Below, in pieces: positions 56,502-64,000 of a stretch of DNA of 64,000 nt; positions within the stretch are counted from its first letter, which is position 1, and each line of letters begins with the position of its first letter. The stretch is from the NCBI GenBank assembly GCA_026005035.1, contig BPKH01000005.1, positions 186,001 through 250,000 of the forward strand, written 5' to 3'. A program made the translations under genes and the position numbers. The DNA is from Porticoccaceae bacterium. GTDB taxonomy: Bacteria > Pseudomonadota > Gammaproteobacteria > Pseudomonadales > Porticoccaceae. Below the pieces are notes generated by a model. The model ran no database searches. It worked only from the letters and a program-made list of their open reading frames with translations, and had not been told where the DNA came from.

Positions 56502-57020
56502 GTCGGGGTCTCCTTTTTGGTGGGCTTTGTGGGCGATAGGGGTGAGATCGAGATTCGGGTAGTGGGTGAGCCCTGCGCCTTCCAGCGCCAGCACGCGCCC
56601 TTGCTTGTCGTGGCGGAAGACGGGGGAGAGGTAGCGGTATTCCTTGTCGGCGATCAGCCCGGCGGCGCGCGGCGTCCACTCCACCCGCCCCCACAGCGCG
56701 CCCTCGCGCGCCTCGAGCGCCTTGATCCACCCGGCGGCGGGCACCGGCCCGCGCTTCCCGTCGGCCTCCAGCGTCTGGTGGTCGTAGTCGATGGGCAGGT
56801 CGATGCCGCCCTGCTCGAAGGCGGCGAGCACCGCATCCACATCCAGGGTGTAGGGCCCGCGCCCATCCCGCCCGAAAAAAGTCCCCGCCGGAATGAGGGC
56901 GACCCATTCCGGCGGGGTGGCAGGACCACCTTCCGGGTGGAGGGGGAGGGAGACGACATGGGCGTCGCGGGACAGCCCGCGGAGGGTGGGTTGAGGGCGA
57001 TGGGGGTGACCTGCGATCAT
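56031..57020 (-). CDS. Head maturation protease with scaffold (Mu gpI/Z-like)
   Basis: A 329-residue protein. The N-terminal half has GGIDLPIDYDHQTLEADGKR and YRYLSPVFRHDKQGRV, the Mu I protease pattern. The C-terminal half (helical, KLQAQIAQEKAEAAVTAAMR) is scaffold-like. A second start within the frame yields the scaffold alone. It starts at 57020 after GGAG. Confidence 0.9.
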   Translation of the reverse strand: MIAGHPHRPQPTLRGLSRDAHVVSLPLHPEGGPATPPEWVALIPAGTFFGRDGRGPYTLDVDAVLAAFEQGGIDLPIDYDHQTLEADGKRGPVPAAGWIKALEAREGALWGRVEWTPRAAGLIADKEYRYLSPVFRHDKQGRVLALEGAGLTHYPNLDLTPIAHKAHQKGDPDMTDLAPIAQALGVEGEPTVEALAAHAARLKEAASRHPDPAEWVPMSQHKAVADALAKLQAQIAQEKAEAAVTAAMRAGKLAPAMKDWALSYATKDPEGFAHWCEKAPAILPPEGDKSAHRVAPNADTLTEEDRIACALLGMSEADFAAHKKTLIQE

Positions 57021-57226
57021 GGCTCCATGGTGGAGCCGTCGGCTCGGCCGATACAGGCCGAAACGGTTCAGACGGAGGGGGCGCGCTGTCCTGGGGGGGC
57101 GCGTGATTCTGGCAACCGCGTGGCAACGGGGTTGTCAGGGCCTGGGATCGACTTTCCAAGGGGGGGCAGGGGGGTAGTAGCGCCCCCCCGATAAAATCGC
57201 TCTACGGGCGTTTCACGCGGTTTGGG
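57021..57226. other. 206-bp gap in head operon, no gene seen
   Basis: Lies between gpG and the protease. It contains GGCAACCGCGTGGCAACGGG, with a direct repeat GGCAAC and an inverted GTTG(T)C, and C-runs. No T-tailed terminator and no convincing promoter was found. Confidence 0.4.
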
Positions 57227-57712
57227 TCAATGCGCCTCGTCGAGGTAGTCGGCGAGGGTGTCGAGGATCAGGCTGCGCGCCGCTTCGTCCAGGCGTCCGT
57301 CCTCGGTCACCGGCAGGTGGCGGCGCGCCGGGATGTCGCCCCAGGGGATGGATGCGCCGCGTTTGGTCGTGCCGAACGCGCCGCGCTTTGCGCCGAACTG
57401 GAGCACCGCGGCCTGCACCGCCGCGCTGCCCACGGCCACCGAATCGCGCCCGGCCTCGTAGTGGAGCCGCGTGGTGACGAAGCTCTTGCTGTCGATGAGG
57501 GGCTTCGCCCCCTTCTTGCGCGCAAGGGTCGCGGGGCGGTTGGGGGCGAAGGGCGCGCCGGTCCAGTCGCGCCCTTGGAGGATGTGCTCGCGGCTGCCTT
57601 CCATCAGCGCCTGGCCGATGCGGTGCATCGCGGGCGTCATGTCGGCCACGCGCCGGGAGAGGGCTTCCAGCGCCTGGCGCACGGCGCGGTCGTCGATGTC
57701 GATCTGGATCAT
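57227..57712 (-). CDS. Virion morphogenesis protein (Mu gpG family)
   Basis: A 161-residue protein: MIQIDIDDRAVRQALEALSR, GREHILQ-like and DWTGAPFAPNRPATLARKKG, plus QFGAKRGAFG, the gpG/phage_tail_S family. It acts in tail completion or head-tail joining. It overlaps the 100-residue gene upstream by four bases. Confidence 0.88.
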   Translation of the reverse strand: MIQIDIDDRAVRQALEALSRRVADMTPAMHRIGQALMEGSREHILQGRDWTGAPFAPNRPATLARKKGAKPLIDSKSFVTTRLHYEAGRDSVAVGSAAVQAAVLQFGAKRGAFGTTKRGASIPWGDIPARRHLPVTEDGRLDEAARSLILDTLADYLDEAH

Positions 57713-58011
57713 CGCGGGAGGCCTGCCAGAATGGACCAGACCTCGGCGTAAGCGCCGGCCAGTTCACGGCAGGCCGAGGCCTTGAAGTTCGTATATTCAA
57801 TGGCTTGCACGCGGGCTGCGATCGCTTGGGCTACATCCTTCGCGGGCGCGACAGCCCGATAGCGATCATCCGCCAGGGGCGTCTCCTGGACCTGGGCGCT
57901 GGGCAGGAGCCGTTCGATGTCGCCCGGGCGGCGGGCGCGCACGAGGAGCATGCCGGGACGTGATCTGTGCGCCACGATGGAGTAAAATGCCTCCGGGAGG
58001 CAAATCCACAT
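57709..58011 (-). CDS. Conserved hypothetical protein, downstream of MuF toxin
   Basis: A 100-residue protein: MWICLPEAFYSIVAHRSRPG, MLLVRARRPGDIERLLPSAQ, YRAVAPAKDVAQAIAARV and YTNFKASACRELAGAYAEVW. The pattern recurs in small proteins of proteobacterial mobile DNA. Its start codon overlaps that of the divergent gene at 58010 (shared CATG). It is co-directional with the MuF gene, so it could also be its immunity partner. Confidence 0.7.
   Translation of the reverse strand: MWICLPEAFYSIVAHRSRPGMLLVRARRPGDIERLLPSAQVQETPLADDRYRAVAPAKDVAQAIAARVQAIEYTNFKASACRELAGAYAEVWSILAGLPR
57983..57988 (+). promoter_or_regulatory. Candidate promoter of the counter-oriented gene at 58010
   Basis: TAAAAT (57983-57988) with GTGATC 17 bases upstream (57960-57965) is a fair sigma70 pair. 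GGGAGG (57995-58000) is the ribosome site for the ATG at 58010. All lie inside the opposite gene's 5' end. Confidence 0.4.
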
Positions 58012-58285
58012 GCTAGACCCCCGTTCTAAAGAGTTCGAGGATAGGTTCCGGGCGCGCTATGAGGCGCTCGCGCCGGGCATCGCCGGCAAGCGCGAGCTCG
58101 GCGGCAGAAACTGGATCGACCGGGTGGCGTCGTGGGACGACTTCGTCGCCTACGGCGCCAACGCGGCTGCATGCCTACGTCCCTGGCCTGACGACCCCTG
58201 GTTCCCCGGGGGCCATCTCGACAACAGAGCATTGTACCCGGAGCTCGCTGACCTCGTGCTCGAGGCCTTTCCGGAGTCATCTTAG
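58010..58285 (+). CDS. Counter-oriented 91-residue protein, possible immunity protein
   Basis: MLDPRSKEFEDRFRARYEAL, GGRNWIDRVASWDDFVAYGA, CLRPWPDDPWFPGGHLDNRA. The ribosome site GGGAGG lies ten bases upstream. The frame overlaps the 3' end of the MuF toxin gene by nine bases on the other strand and has its own candidate promoter, so it could be expressed in the lysogen when the late operon is silent. Small and acidic in patches, as immunity proteins often are. No family is recognised. Confidence 0.65.
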   Translation: MLDPRSKEFEDRFRARYEALAPGIAGKRELGGRNWIDRVASWDDFVAYGANAAACLRPWPDDPWFPGGHLDNRALYPELADLVLEAFPESS

Positions 58286-60433
58286 CGTCTTGGCGGCATA
58301 TCCGCCGCCAATGACGATGTACTCCTGCTCCGACACCATCAGGTACTTCTTCCCCTGATGGTAGGTCTTGAGTACCCGCCCGACGGGGATTGTAGCCTGT
58401 ACACGGCGGCCGAAGAATCCGGCCCCAGTCGACCATGACGAAAGGGCGTTCGCCTCGAATCGACCGCGGCGATAGTGGGCCTCGTATTCCGCGGGATCCA
58501 TCCCGCGCCTGAGTGTCAGATCGTCCCATCCGTGCAATCGCCGCAGGTAATACTGGTGGAAGGCATACTCCGCGTCGAGCAGCCGGTCTAGATCCTCCAG
58601 ACTCCTGCCGCTTGCGCGCAAGGTGCGCGAAATCCCTGCTGACACGGCATCCGCGATGTCGGATGTGCCGCCGTGGTATGTGATCTTCGCGCCAAAGCGA
58701 TCGGCGGCCCACTGCTTCATGACCGCGCCGGCTGGCGTGTTCGCACTGGTGACCCATCCGCTCGATCGGCTCCCAATCATGATCCTCGCGGATTCCGGCG
58801 CCCAGGAGCCGAGCTCGTCAGCGAGCAGGCGCTCGAATCGTGGCAAGAGATCACCCTCCACATCACCGCCGCGTAGAGGTGTCGTTCCCCATGCGCGCAT
58901 CCTATCCCGAAGCGCACGTGCACCTGGCACACGGTCGAGATCGGCCTCGCCGTAGCGGTCGATGAGCGCCGCTCGACGCGCCCAGAGGGTCGCGGTGAGC
59001 CGCTTCGCCTCGTCCGCCGGGAAGCCGGCCTGCTCGAACACGTTGCTCACCTGCGCGCGCTTGAGCGATTTCACGGCCTCGATGCCATCGGCCTCGGAGA
59101 AGACGTCGGCGACAAACCGCGCATTGAACACCTTCGCTGCGGCCGGGTTGCGCTGTGGGTCGCGCAGGCTCTTCACCTCGTCTATTGAGCGGTCGTATTC
59201 TTTGGCGCCGCCCTGCGCACGGAAGCGGAAGGCACCACCGGCATCGAGCTTGACGAGCCGCCCGCGTGCATCGAGGAATACATTGTCGAGCTCGCGCCCG
59301 ACCACGTCCCACTCTTTGGTGAGGATCGCCCCTTGCCACAGGCGCGGCAGGTCGGGATGGGCGGCCAGCTCCTCTGCCGTCGCGCGCTTGAGCCCTTCCA
59401 TCCAGCGGCTCGCGATCGCCACTCGGCCGTCGACGGTCGCGATCTCGACGTCTGGTGTCGTCAGCCCGAGCCTGCGGTACAGCGAGAGCGCCGCCGCTTC
59501 GGAGCGCGCCTGATCGGGATCGGAGTAGAACTTCACATACCAGCGATCGCCGGTAGCGCTGTCCTCGTAGAGCCCACCGGGCACGCTGCCCGTCTGCTCG
59601 CCGATGCGGCGCAACCGGTCGCCGAACGGTTTTGGCGCTTCCAGCCCGAGATCGCGTGATACTGCCTGCGCAAGCGGCGCAGGCAGGCTCGCCATCTTGC
59701 GCTCGATCTCGCGGACGAGGCCGGAGGCCGCCCCCGGCATATACCCCCAGCCCTTGTCGATGCCGACCATCTCGCCGGTCTTGGGGTCGATTTCGTCCCA
59801 CCCGGCGGGCGGTTCGGTGTAGCCCGGCTTGCCGCCCAGCCGCGCCGCGCTCTTGGGACCATCCGCGCCCACCACGCGGCAGCGGCAGCCCCAGCCGCTG
59901 GGCGGGTAGTGTGTCTGCCAGAAGGGGTGATCCGCGGGCAGCGTGAGCCCATCCCACGCCAGGTGTTGCAGGCGCGGGTGTTCGGATCCCGAATGGCGGT
60001 AGACCCACAGCGGGAACCCGGCTTCTTTCAGCTGCGCCAAGCGACCTGCGGCGTAGCTGGTGGCCAGGTTCGTCTGGTAGATGATGCGCGTGCGCCAGGC
60101 CAGGCCCTTGCCGCCCTTGTCGGTGGGCGTCGTGCGGTCATCCCCTGTGAAGCCCGCCCAGCCATGGCGCTGGATGATCTCGTGGAACCGCGCGCGAAAC
60201 TGCTGGATCGTCTCGCCATCATGAATCGCCTTGTCCACCGCGGCGGCAAGGTCGGCGAGCAGATCCGCCTTGGCCGCCCCCGCCACCATGAAGGCGCGGT
60301 CGTGTTGGCTCTTCCACAGGTCGTCCCACTTGGCCGTGGGCACCAGGGTGCCGAGCTTGCCGCGAAAGAACGCCACTTGCTCGGCGAACGGCTTGCGGAA
60401 GACGGCGACCAGTTCAGGCGCGGCGGAGGGCAT
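58277..60433 (-). CDS. MuF head protein fused to kinase-like and ADP-ribosyltransferase-like domains
   Basis: A 718-residue protein starting MPSAAPELVAVFRKP. Residues 1-190 are the MuF minor head domain (RIIYQTNLATSYAAGR, HPRLQHLAWDGLTLPADHPF, GWGCRCRVVG). Residues 285-440 look kinase-like: GGLYED, Lys301 in WYVKFY, Glu312, then DVVGRELDNVFLD with Asn384 and VKLDAGGAF with Asp397. Residues 545-718 fit an ART fold: Arg643 in LRRGM, LSSWST (665-669) and ExE at 702-704 (SEQEY). This is the layout of MuF polymorphic toxins, carried in the capsid. The usual MuF length is 350-450. Confidence 0.85.
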   Translation of the reverse strand: MPSAAPELVAVFRKPFAEQVAFFRGKLGTLVPTAKWDDLWKSQHDRAFMVAGAAKADLLADLAAAVDKAIHDGETIQQFRARFHEIIQRHGWAGFTGDDRTTPTDKGGKGLAWRTRIIYQTNLATSYAAGRLAQLKEAGFPLWVYRHSGSEHPRLQHLAWDGLTLPADHPFWQTHYPPSGWGCRCRVVGADGPKSAARLGGKPGYTEPPAGWDEIDPKTGEMVGIDKGWGYMPGAASGLVREIERKMASLPAPLAQAVSRDLGLEAPKPFGDRLRRIGEQTGSVPGGLYEDSATGDRWYVKFYSDPDQARSEAAALSLYRRLGLTTPDVEIATVDGRVAIASRWMEGLKRATAEELAAHPDLPRLWQGAILTKEWDVVGRELDNVFLDARGRLVKLDAGGAFRFRAQGGAKEYDRSIDEVKSLRDPQRNPAAAKVFNARFVADVFSEADGIEAVKSLKRAQVSNVFEQAGFPADEAKRLTATLWARRAALIDRYGEADLDRVPGARALRDRMRAWGTTPLRGGDVEGDLLPRFERLLADELGSWAPESARIMIGSRSSGWVTSANTPAGAVMKQWAADRFGAKITYHGGTSDIADAVSAGISRTLRASGRSLEDLDRLLDAEYAFHQYYLRRLHGWDDLTLRRGMDPAEYEAHYRRGRFEANALSSWSTGAGFFGRRVQATIPVGRVLKTYHQGKKYLMVSEQEYIVIGGGYAAKTLR

Positions 60434-60608
60434 GGGCGCGCTCCCAGTCGTCGCGGCAGTCGGCGTCGCACCAGCGGCGGTCGGCCTCGATCGTCTCGCC
60501 GCACCACAGGCATGCGCCGGTGGGCGCGGGGCCGGATGCACGGCGCAGGCGCAAAAGGCGCTCCATCTCGCGCTCCAGTCGCTCAGCGGCGATGTCAGCC
60601 TCGTCCAT
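60414..60608 (-). CDS. Small zinc-ribbon protein (DksA/TraR-like)
   Basis: A 64-residue protein: MDEADIAAERLEREMERLLR then CLWCGETIEADRRWCDADCR. CxxC and CxxxC suggest one zinc site, and the N-terminal helix and DEAD-like start recall TraR/DksA-type small phage regulators. It overlaps the portal end and the MuF start by about 14-20 bases. Possibly a regulator of host RNA polymerase or a structural accessory. Confidence 0.7.
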   Translation of the reverse strand: MDEADIAAERLEREMERLLRLRRASGPAPTGACLWCGETIEADRRWCDADCRDDWERAHALRRA

Positions 60609-62163
60609 GGCCGGACTCCTCCCGCACCATGTGCCGCCCGGCCAGCTCCGCCGCGGCAAAGCCCATGGCCATGACCTGCGCCAGCTCCTCGGTGGGCAGG
60701 TGGCCGTAGGCCGAAAGCAGCGCGTCGCGAAGCTGGGGCAGGCTCTCGGCCTCATCCACCAGCCGCTGCACCTCGACCATGATCGCGCGCCAGGCGGGTT
60801 CGGCCTCGACCTCCATGCGGTCGGCCATGAGGCCGGCCACGTCGATGTCCATCGGATCGTCCTGGGCGGGCTCAGCCGCGTGGCGTGTCGCATGCAATGC
60901 GTGCACGTCGCGCACCTGCGGCGCCACGGCCGCAGGCGCGGGCCCTTTGCTACCTTCGGTCAGCACCGCCTCATCCGGCCCCGCCTCCGGGATACCGAAT
61001 CTCTCCCGCACCCAGCGCTGCGGGATCGGCATCCCGGCCTGGGTGAGCTTGACCACCTGGTCGGCAAGCGCTGCCATGTCCTCCGGCTCCTCCACCCGCA
61101 GCGCGAAGATCGGCAGCGGCGCGTCGTCGCCCAGGTTGAGCCGCACGATGGGGGCGATCAGGTCGCGCATGAGCGTGGCCTCGAGGGCCCGCGCGTCGGC
61201 CCGCAGGATGTCGGCGCGAACTTCGGCGTGCACCTTGGCCTGGGCGAGGCTCGATCCGTCGTCGGTGGTCATCGTCTGCCCGAGCACGGCTTTGCTCACC
61301 TGCCGGTCCAGGTAGTCGATCAGCCTGTGATACAGGTCGGCGCTGGCCGACTTGCTGCCGGACTCGATCAACTCCAGCGCCATCTCCTGCGGGATCACCG
61401 CGGCGGCATCCGAGCCCAGCTCGAAGGCCGCCCGGCGCAGCACCGCCACATCCTCGGGGCTCGCGCCCTGGTGGTACTTGCCCACGCGGATGGGCTGGCC
61501 GAAGAGCTCACAGAACCGCGCCCAGTCGCGCAGCGCGTAGCTCTTGAACACCCAGGCCCACAGCGCGCTGCGGGCGACCCCGCCCAAGAGCGGAATCCCC
61601 GATGCCATCGGCGGCCGGTGCACGATGAAGCGGTAGGGCGGCACCGCCTGCCCTTCGACGCTACCATCCACCAGGCGCAGCAGCCGCCCGGTGTCGCGGT
61701 CGAAGGTGAACCAGTGCGCCTCGCGCGGGAGGATCTGGCGCGGGTACCACACGCTGCCTGATGTCTCCCACACGATCTCGGCCACCGCATACCCCTTGGC
61801 CACGGCGTCCATGAGATGCGTGATGAGCACCGCAAGGTCGCTCTCGCGCACGGCATCAAGCACCAGATCGGCGGCGCGCCTGGCCGCGGGCGAGTCGTCC
61901 CAGGGCTGGATGTCGATCGGCAGCCCGGCCACCGCGAGCGTCCGGGTCTGCAGCACCGCGCGGTAGTGGAGATCCTTCTCGCGGATGTCGTCCGCCGCGA
62001 GCAGAAAGTCGTGCGCATCGCCCATGGCGGCGCGGCGCAGGATGTCGGCCACCATCGCCGGGGTGAGGCTGGCCAGCGGCCGCCACTGCCAGACGGAGCG
62101 CAAGCCCGTCTGCGCGGGCCGCGCGATTTCGGTCGTAAGGTCTTGCTTCTTCGGCGTCACCAT
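60595..62163 (-). CDS. Portal protein (DUF935, Mu gp29 family)
   Basis: A 522-residue protein. QWRPLASLTPAMVADILRRA, AADDIREKDLHYRAVLQTRT and the KAVLGQTMTTDDGSSLAQAK region are signatures of DUF935 portal proteins of Mu-like phages. It starts at 62163, seven bases inside the terminase end. It forms the dodecameric ring for DNA entry. Confidence 0.93.
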   Translation of the reverse strand: MVTPKKQDLTTEIARPAQTGLRSVWQWRPLASLTPAMVADILRRAAMGDAHDFLLAADDIREKDLHYRAVLQTRTLAVAGLPIDIQPWDDSPAARRAADLVLDAVRESDLAVLITHLMDAVAKGYAVAEIVWETSGSVWYPRQILPREAHWFTFDRDTGRLLRLVDGSVEGQAVPPYRFIVHRPPMASGIPLLGGVARSALWAWVFKSYALRDWARFCELFGQPIRVGKYHQGASPEDVAVLRRAAFELGSDAAAVIPQEMALELIESGSKSASADLYHRLIDYLDRQVSKAVLGQTMTTDDGSSLAQAKVHAEVRADILRADARALEATLMRDLIAPIVRLNLGDDAPLPIFALRVEEPEDMAALADQVVKLTQAGMPIPQRWVRERFGIPEAGPDEAVLTEGSKGPAPAAVAPQVRDVHALHATRHAAEPAQDDPMDIDVAGLMADRMEVEAEPAWRAIMVEVQRLVDEAESLPQLRDALLSAYGHLPTEELAQVMAMGFAAAELAGRHMVREESGHGRG

Positions 62164-63512
62164 CCTGCCCACTCCCCGGCGCGGCTGCGCCCGTCCCGAT
62201 CATCGAAGCGCGGCGCAAAGCTGCGGCGCGCGACAGACTCGTACCCATACACCGGCACACCTTCGCCGGCGGCGGCGCAGGCGAGCGCCAGCGCCCAGAA
62301 GCGGTCGGCGTGCCCTGCGCCGTCGCGGTCGGCCAGGAGCTTCGGCACGCCGCCTGCGCCCGGCTCCATGCGCACGGCCCGGAGGTCGTCGATGAGTGCA
62401 TCCTTGGGCTCGGAAAGTGCCGCAGGCGGCAACAGCAGCCGCCGCGCCTGGAGGCGGTCTTTGAGCGCCACGGCCATCTCCAGCTTGTTCGTGGCGTTGA
62501 ACAGCACGCCCGACACCCGATACTGCCCATGCCGCCGCTGCGCTTCCTGCACCGGCATCTCGCCCATGCCGGTCTGGTCGATGGCGCAGCGCGCCACCCG
62601 GTAGCCGCGGAACACCGCATCCAGCCGGGCCAGCTGCGCGGCGAAGCGCTCGCCGCGCATCACCTGCATCTCGCGCTATGCGCCAGCACGCCCGCGCCCA
62701 CGTCCTCGAGCACCGCGATCACCGACAGGTCCCCCCGCGCGGCGATGTCCATGCCCACATACACCGGCCGCCCGTCGTAGGGCGGCAGCGGCGGCGCCTC
62801 CAGCGCGGCCAGGATCTCCTCGTAGCTCAGCCACTCGCGCCCGGCGCGGTCGAGAAACACGCACTCGAACTCCTGCGCCCAGGTGTCCGGGTCGCGCGCG
62901 GCTTTCTTGAGCTCGGCGATGTCGCGCGGCAGGCCATCGGCCACCGCGTCGTGGATCGTGACCACGTGGCGGCTCCACAGGCCATCGTCGGCGGTCATGA
63001 TCTCGTGGAACATGTCGCCCACCCCGTTCGGGGTGGAGATGACGCGAATCTTCAGGCTCGGCTTGGAGACCACGGGAACGAGCGCCCGCCACAGCGCGCG
63101 GTTGTCCTTGTGGTGGGCGAATTCGTCGAGGATCAGGTTGTCGCTCATGCCGCGCGCCGTCTCGGGCCGCGCGGCGATCGCCCGCACGTAAGAGCCGCCC
63201 GGAAACCGCACCATCGCCGCCTGCTGCTCGATGCCCAGGCTGTCGTCCATCAGCAGCTCGTAGGCCGCGCCGATCGCCTGCGCGTGCAGCGCCGCGCCCG
63301 TGCGGATCGCGTCCAGCGCCCGGTCGCGCGAGATCGACAGGATCGTCCAGCGGGAAATCCGCCCCTCGGCCTCGGCGGTCCAGGCAATCGAGCACCGCCT
63401 CCAGCGTGGTGGTGAAGGTCTTGCCCGTTTGCCGAGCCCACATCGCCGCCTTCCAGCGGGAGGTGTCCGCCAGATAGCGGCGCTGGTAGGGGTAGAGGAT
63501 GGGGGCGGTCAT
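62157..63512 (-). pseudogene. Terminase large subunit (Mu gp28-like), two frameshifts
   Basis: From MTAPILYPYQRRYLADTSRW the ATPase motif ARQTGKTFTTTLE is followed by a +1 base near 63370; the next frame carries SDNLILDEFAHHKD (Walker B) and VGMDIAARGDLS (nuclease). Near 62680 the frame changes again (LAHSA, then MQVMRGERFAAQLARL) to IDQTGMGEM and the end. All ATPase and nuclease residues survive. If the shifts are real, the prophage cannot package DNA; sequencing error is equally likely. Confidence 0.85.
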
Positions 63513-64000
63513 GCCTGCCGCTCGGCCTCAGCGAGCCTCTGGCAGGCGATCTCATGATAGGCATCGATGGCCTCGATGCCGATATAGGAGCGGCCAGACA
63601 TCAGTGCTGCCACCCCGGTGGTGCCGCTGCCCTGGAAGGGATCGAGCACTACTCCGCCAGGAGGGCAAATCTCCACGAGATCGCGCATCAGCCCTACCGG
63701 CTTTTCGACCATGTGATGCACCCGCGGCGGGCTTGGATGCCGAAAGACCCCGTCCAGATACACCGGCGGATCGCGATCAGGGGCGAGCCCTTTGCGCGCC
63801 CAGATGATCAGCTCTGTCTGGGCCCGGAACCCGTTCTTGAAAGGGCGCGTCCCCCGCCCTTTGTCCCACACCAGCAGCCCGCGTACGCTCCAGCCGACGG
63901 CACCCAGGATGCGCATGAGCATGGGATACCCGCGCCAGTCGCAAAAGGCCAGGGCGCTGGCTCCGTGCCTTGCAAGGCGCAGCGCGTAGCTGAAAGCGAC
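63509..64000 (-). CDS. DNA methyltransferase (N4/N6 beta-type), 5' end outside window
   Basis: The open frame continues past the window edge. GGVVLDPFQGSGTTGVAALM is the S-adenosylmethionine motif (DPFxGSGTT), with YIGIEAIDAYHEIACQRL after it, as in beta-class amino-methyltransferases such as the Dam-like or M.HhaII type. The DPPY motif would lie upstream, beyond the window. The ATGA overlap with the terminase shows it belongs to the late operon, perhaps protecting phage DNA from restriction. Confidence 0.88.
   Translation of the reverse strand, partial: VAFSYALRLARHGASALAFCDWRGYPMLMRILGAVGWSVRGLLVWDKGRGTRPFKNGFRAQTELIIWARKGLAPDRDPPVYLDGVFRHPSPPRVHHMVEKPVGLMRDLVEICPPGGVVLDPFQGSGTTGVAALMSGRSYIGIEAIDAYHEIACQRLAEAERQA

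Larger units (their letters stand above)
39762..64000 (-). mobile_element. Mu-like prophage with P2-type tail (right half; left end outside window)
   Basis: From the end repeats at 39762 to the window edge, nearly all genes are phage late genes on the minus strand. The head module is Mu-like (terminase, DUF935 portal, MuF, gpG, protease/scaffold, capsid, gp36, gp37) and the tail is P2-like (V, J, I, sheath, tube, E, tape measure, U, X, D, gp25). Transposase, repressor and lysis genes are expected beyond 64 kb. Two small genes run against the late operon. Confidence 0.9.

Noticed and set aside
57021-57226. GGCAAC repeats as a phage packaging site or att core
   Set aside because: Position within the head operon and lack of comparison leave no support; noted only as a gap.

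Overview
The window is high-GC, densely coded bacterial DNA. It splits at about 39.76 kb into a host catabolic region and the late half of a Mu-like prophage. The host is most likely a high-GC Gammaproteobacterium or a related Proteobacterium. This is inferred from the TonB-dependent receptor type, a 30S ribosomal protein bTHX gene, TerC and the general gene style; no marker here fixes the genus.

Region 1 (1-36.2 kb) is a catabolic island with almost no regulatory or structural genes. On the + strand come hydantoinase B/A-type subunits, two class III CoA-transferases, an AraC regulator, a P450, an SDR, a TonB-dependent receptor, a KstD-like flavoprotein and a crotonase. A minus-strand operon follows (VOC protein, fused indolepyruvate:ferredoxin oxidoreductase, thiolase, SDR, nitronate-monooxygenase family). 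It is divergent from a + operon (Rieske oxygenase alpha subunit, Rieske ferredoxin, two acyl-CoA dehydrogenases, AcuI/YhdH) that ends in a strong terminator. Then come an acyl-CoA ligase, an alpha/beta hydrolase with an LLM oxidoreductase, a TauD-type dioxygenase, two more P450s, bTHX and a DUF7065/7064-like protein. The logic is uptake (TonB receptor), oxygenation (three P450s, Rieske, TauD), ketone desaturation, CoA activation or transfer, and beta-oxidation to thiolysis. That fits a polycyclic, terpenoid- or steroid-like substrate, but the substrate is inferred.

Region 2 (36.4-39.76 kb) holds TerC, an SDR and a D-2-hydroxyacid dehydrogenase. All three are broken by single-base indels although their protein motifs are intact.

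Region 3 (39.76-64 kb) is a Mu-like prophage with its late genes on the minus strand. Three MuA-like end repeats lie next to the host boundary. Reading with transcription: DNA methyltransferase (cut by the window), terminase (two frameshifts), DUF935 portal, a small zinc-ribbon protein, MuF head protein, gpG, protease/scaffold, capsid, gp36/gp37-like proteins, then a P2-type contractile tail (V, J, I, fibre module, sheath, tube, E with a -1 frameshift signal, tape measure, U, X, D and, last, gp25/W). Early genes and the left end lie beyond the window.

The most striking item is the 718-residue MuF head protein at 58277-60433. It carries a kinase-like domain and a C-terminal ADP-ribosyltransferase-like domain with an R-S-ExE signature. 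This looks like a phage-delivered polymorphic toxin. A counter-oriented 91-residue gene with its own candidate promoter overlaps its 3' end and is a possible immunity gene.
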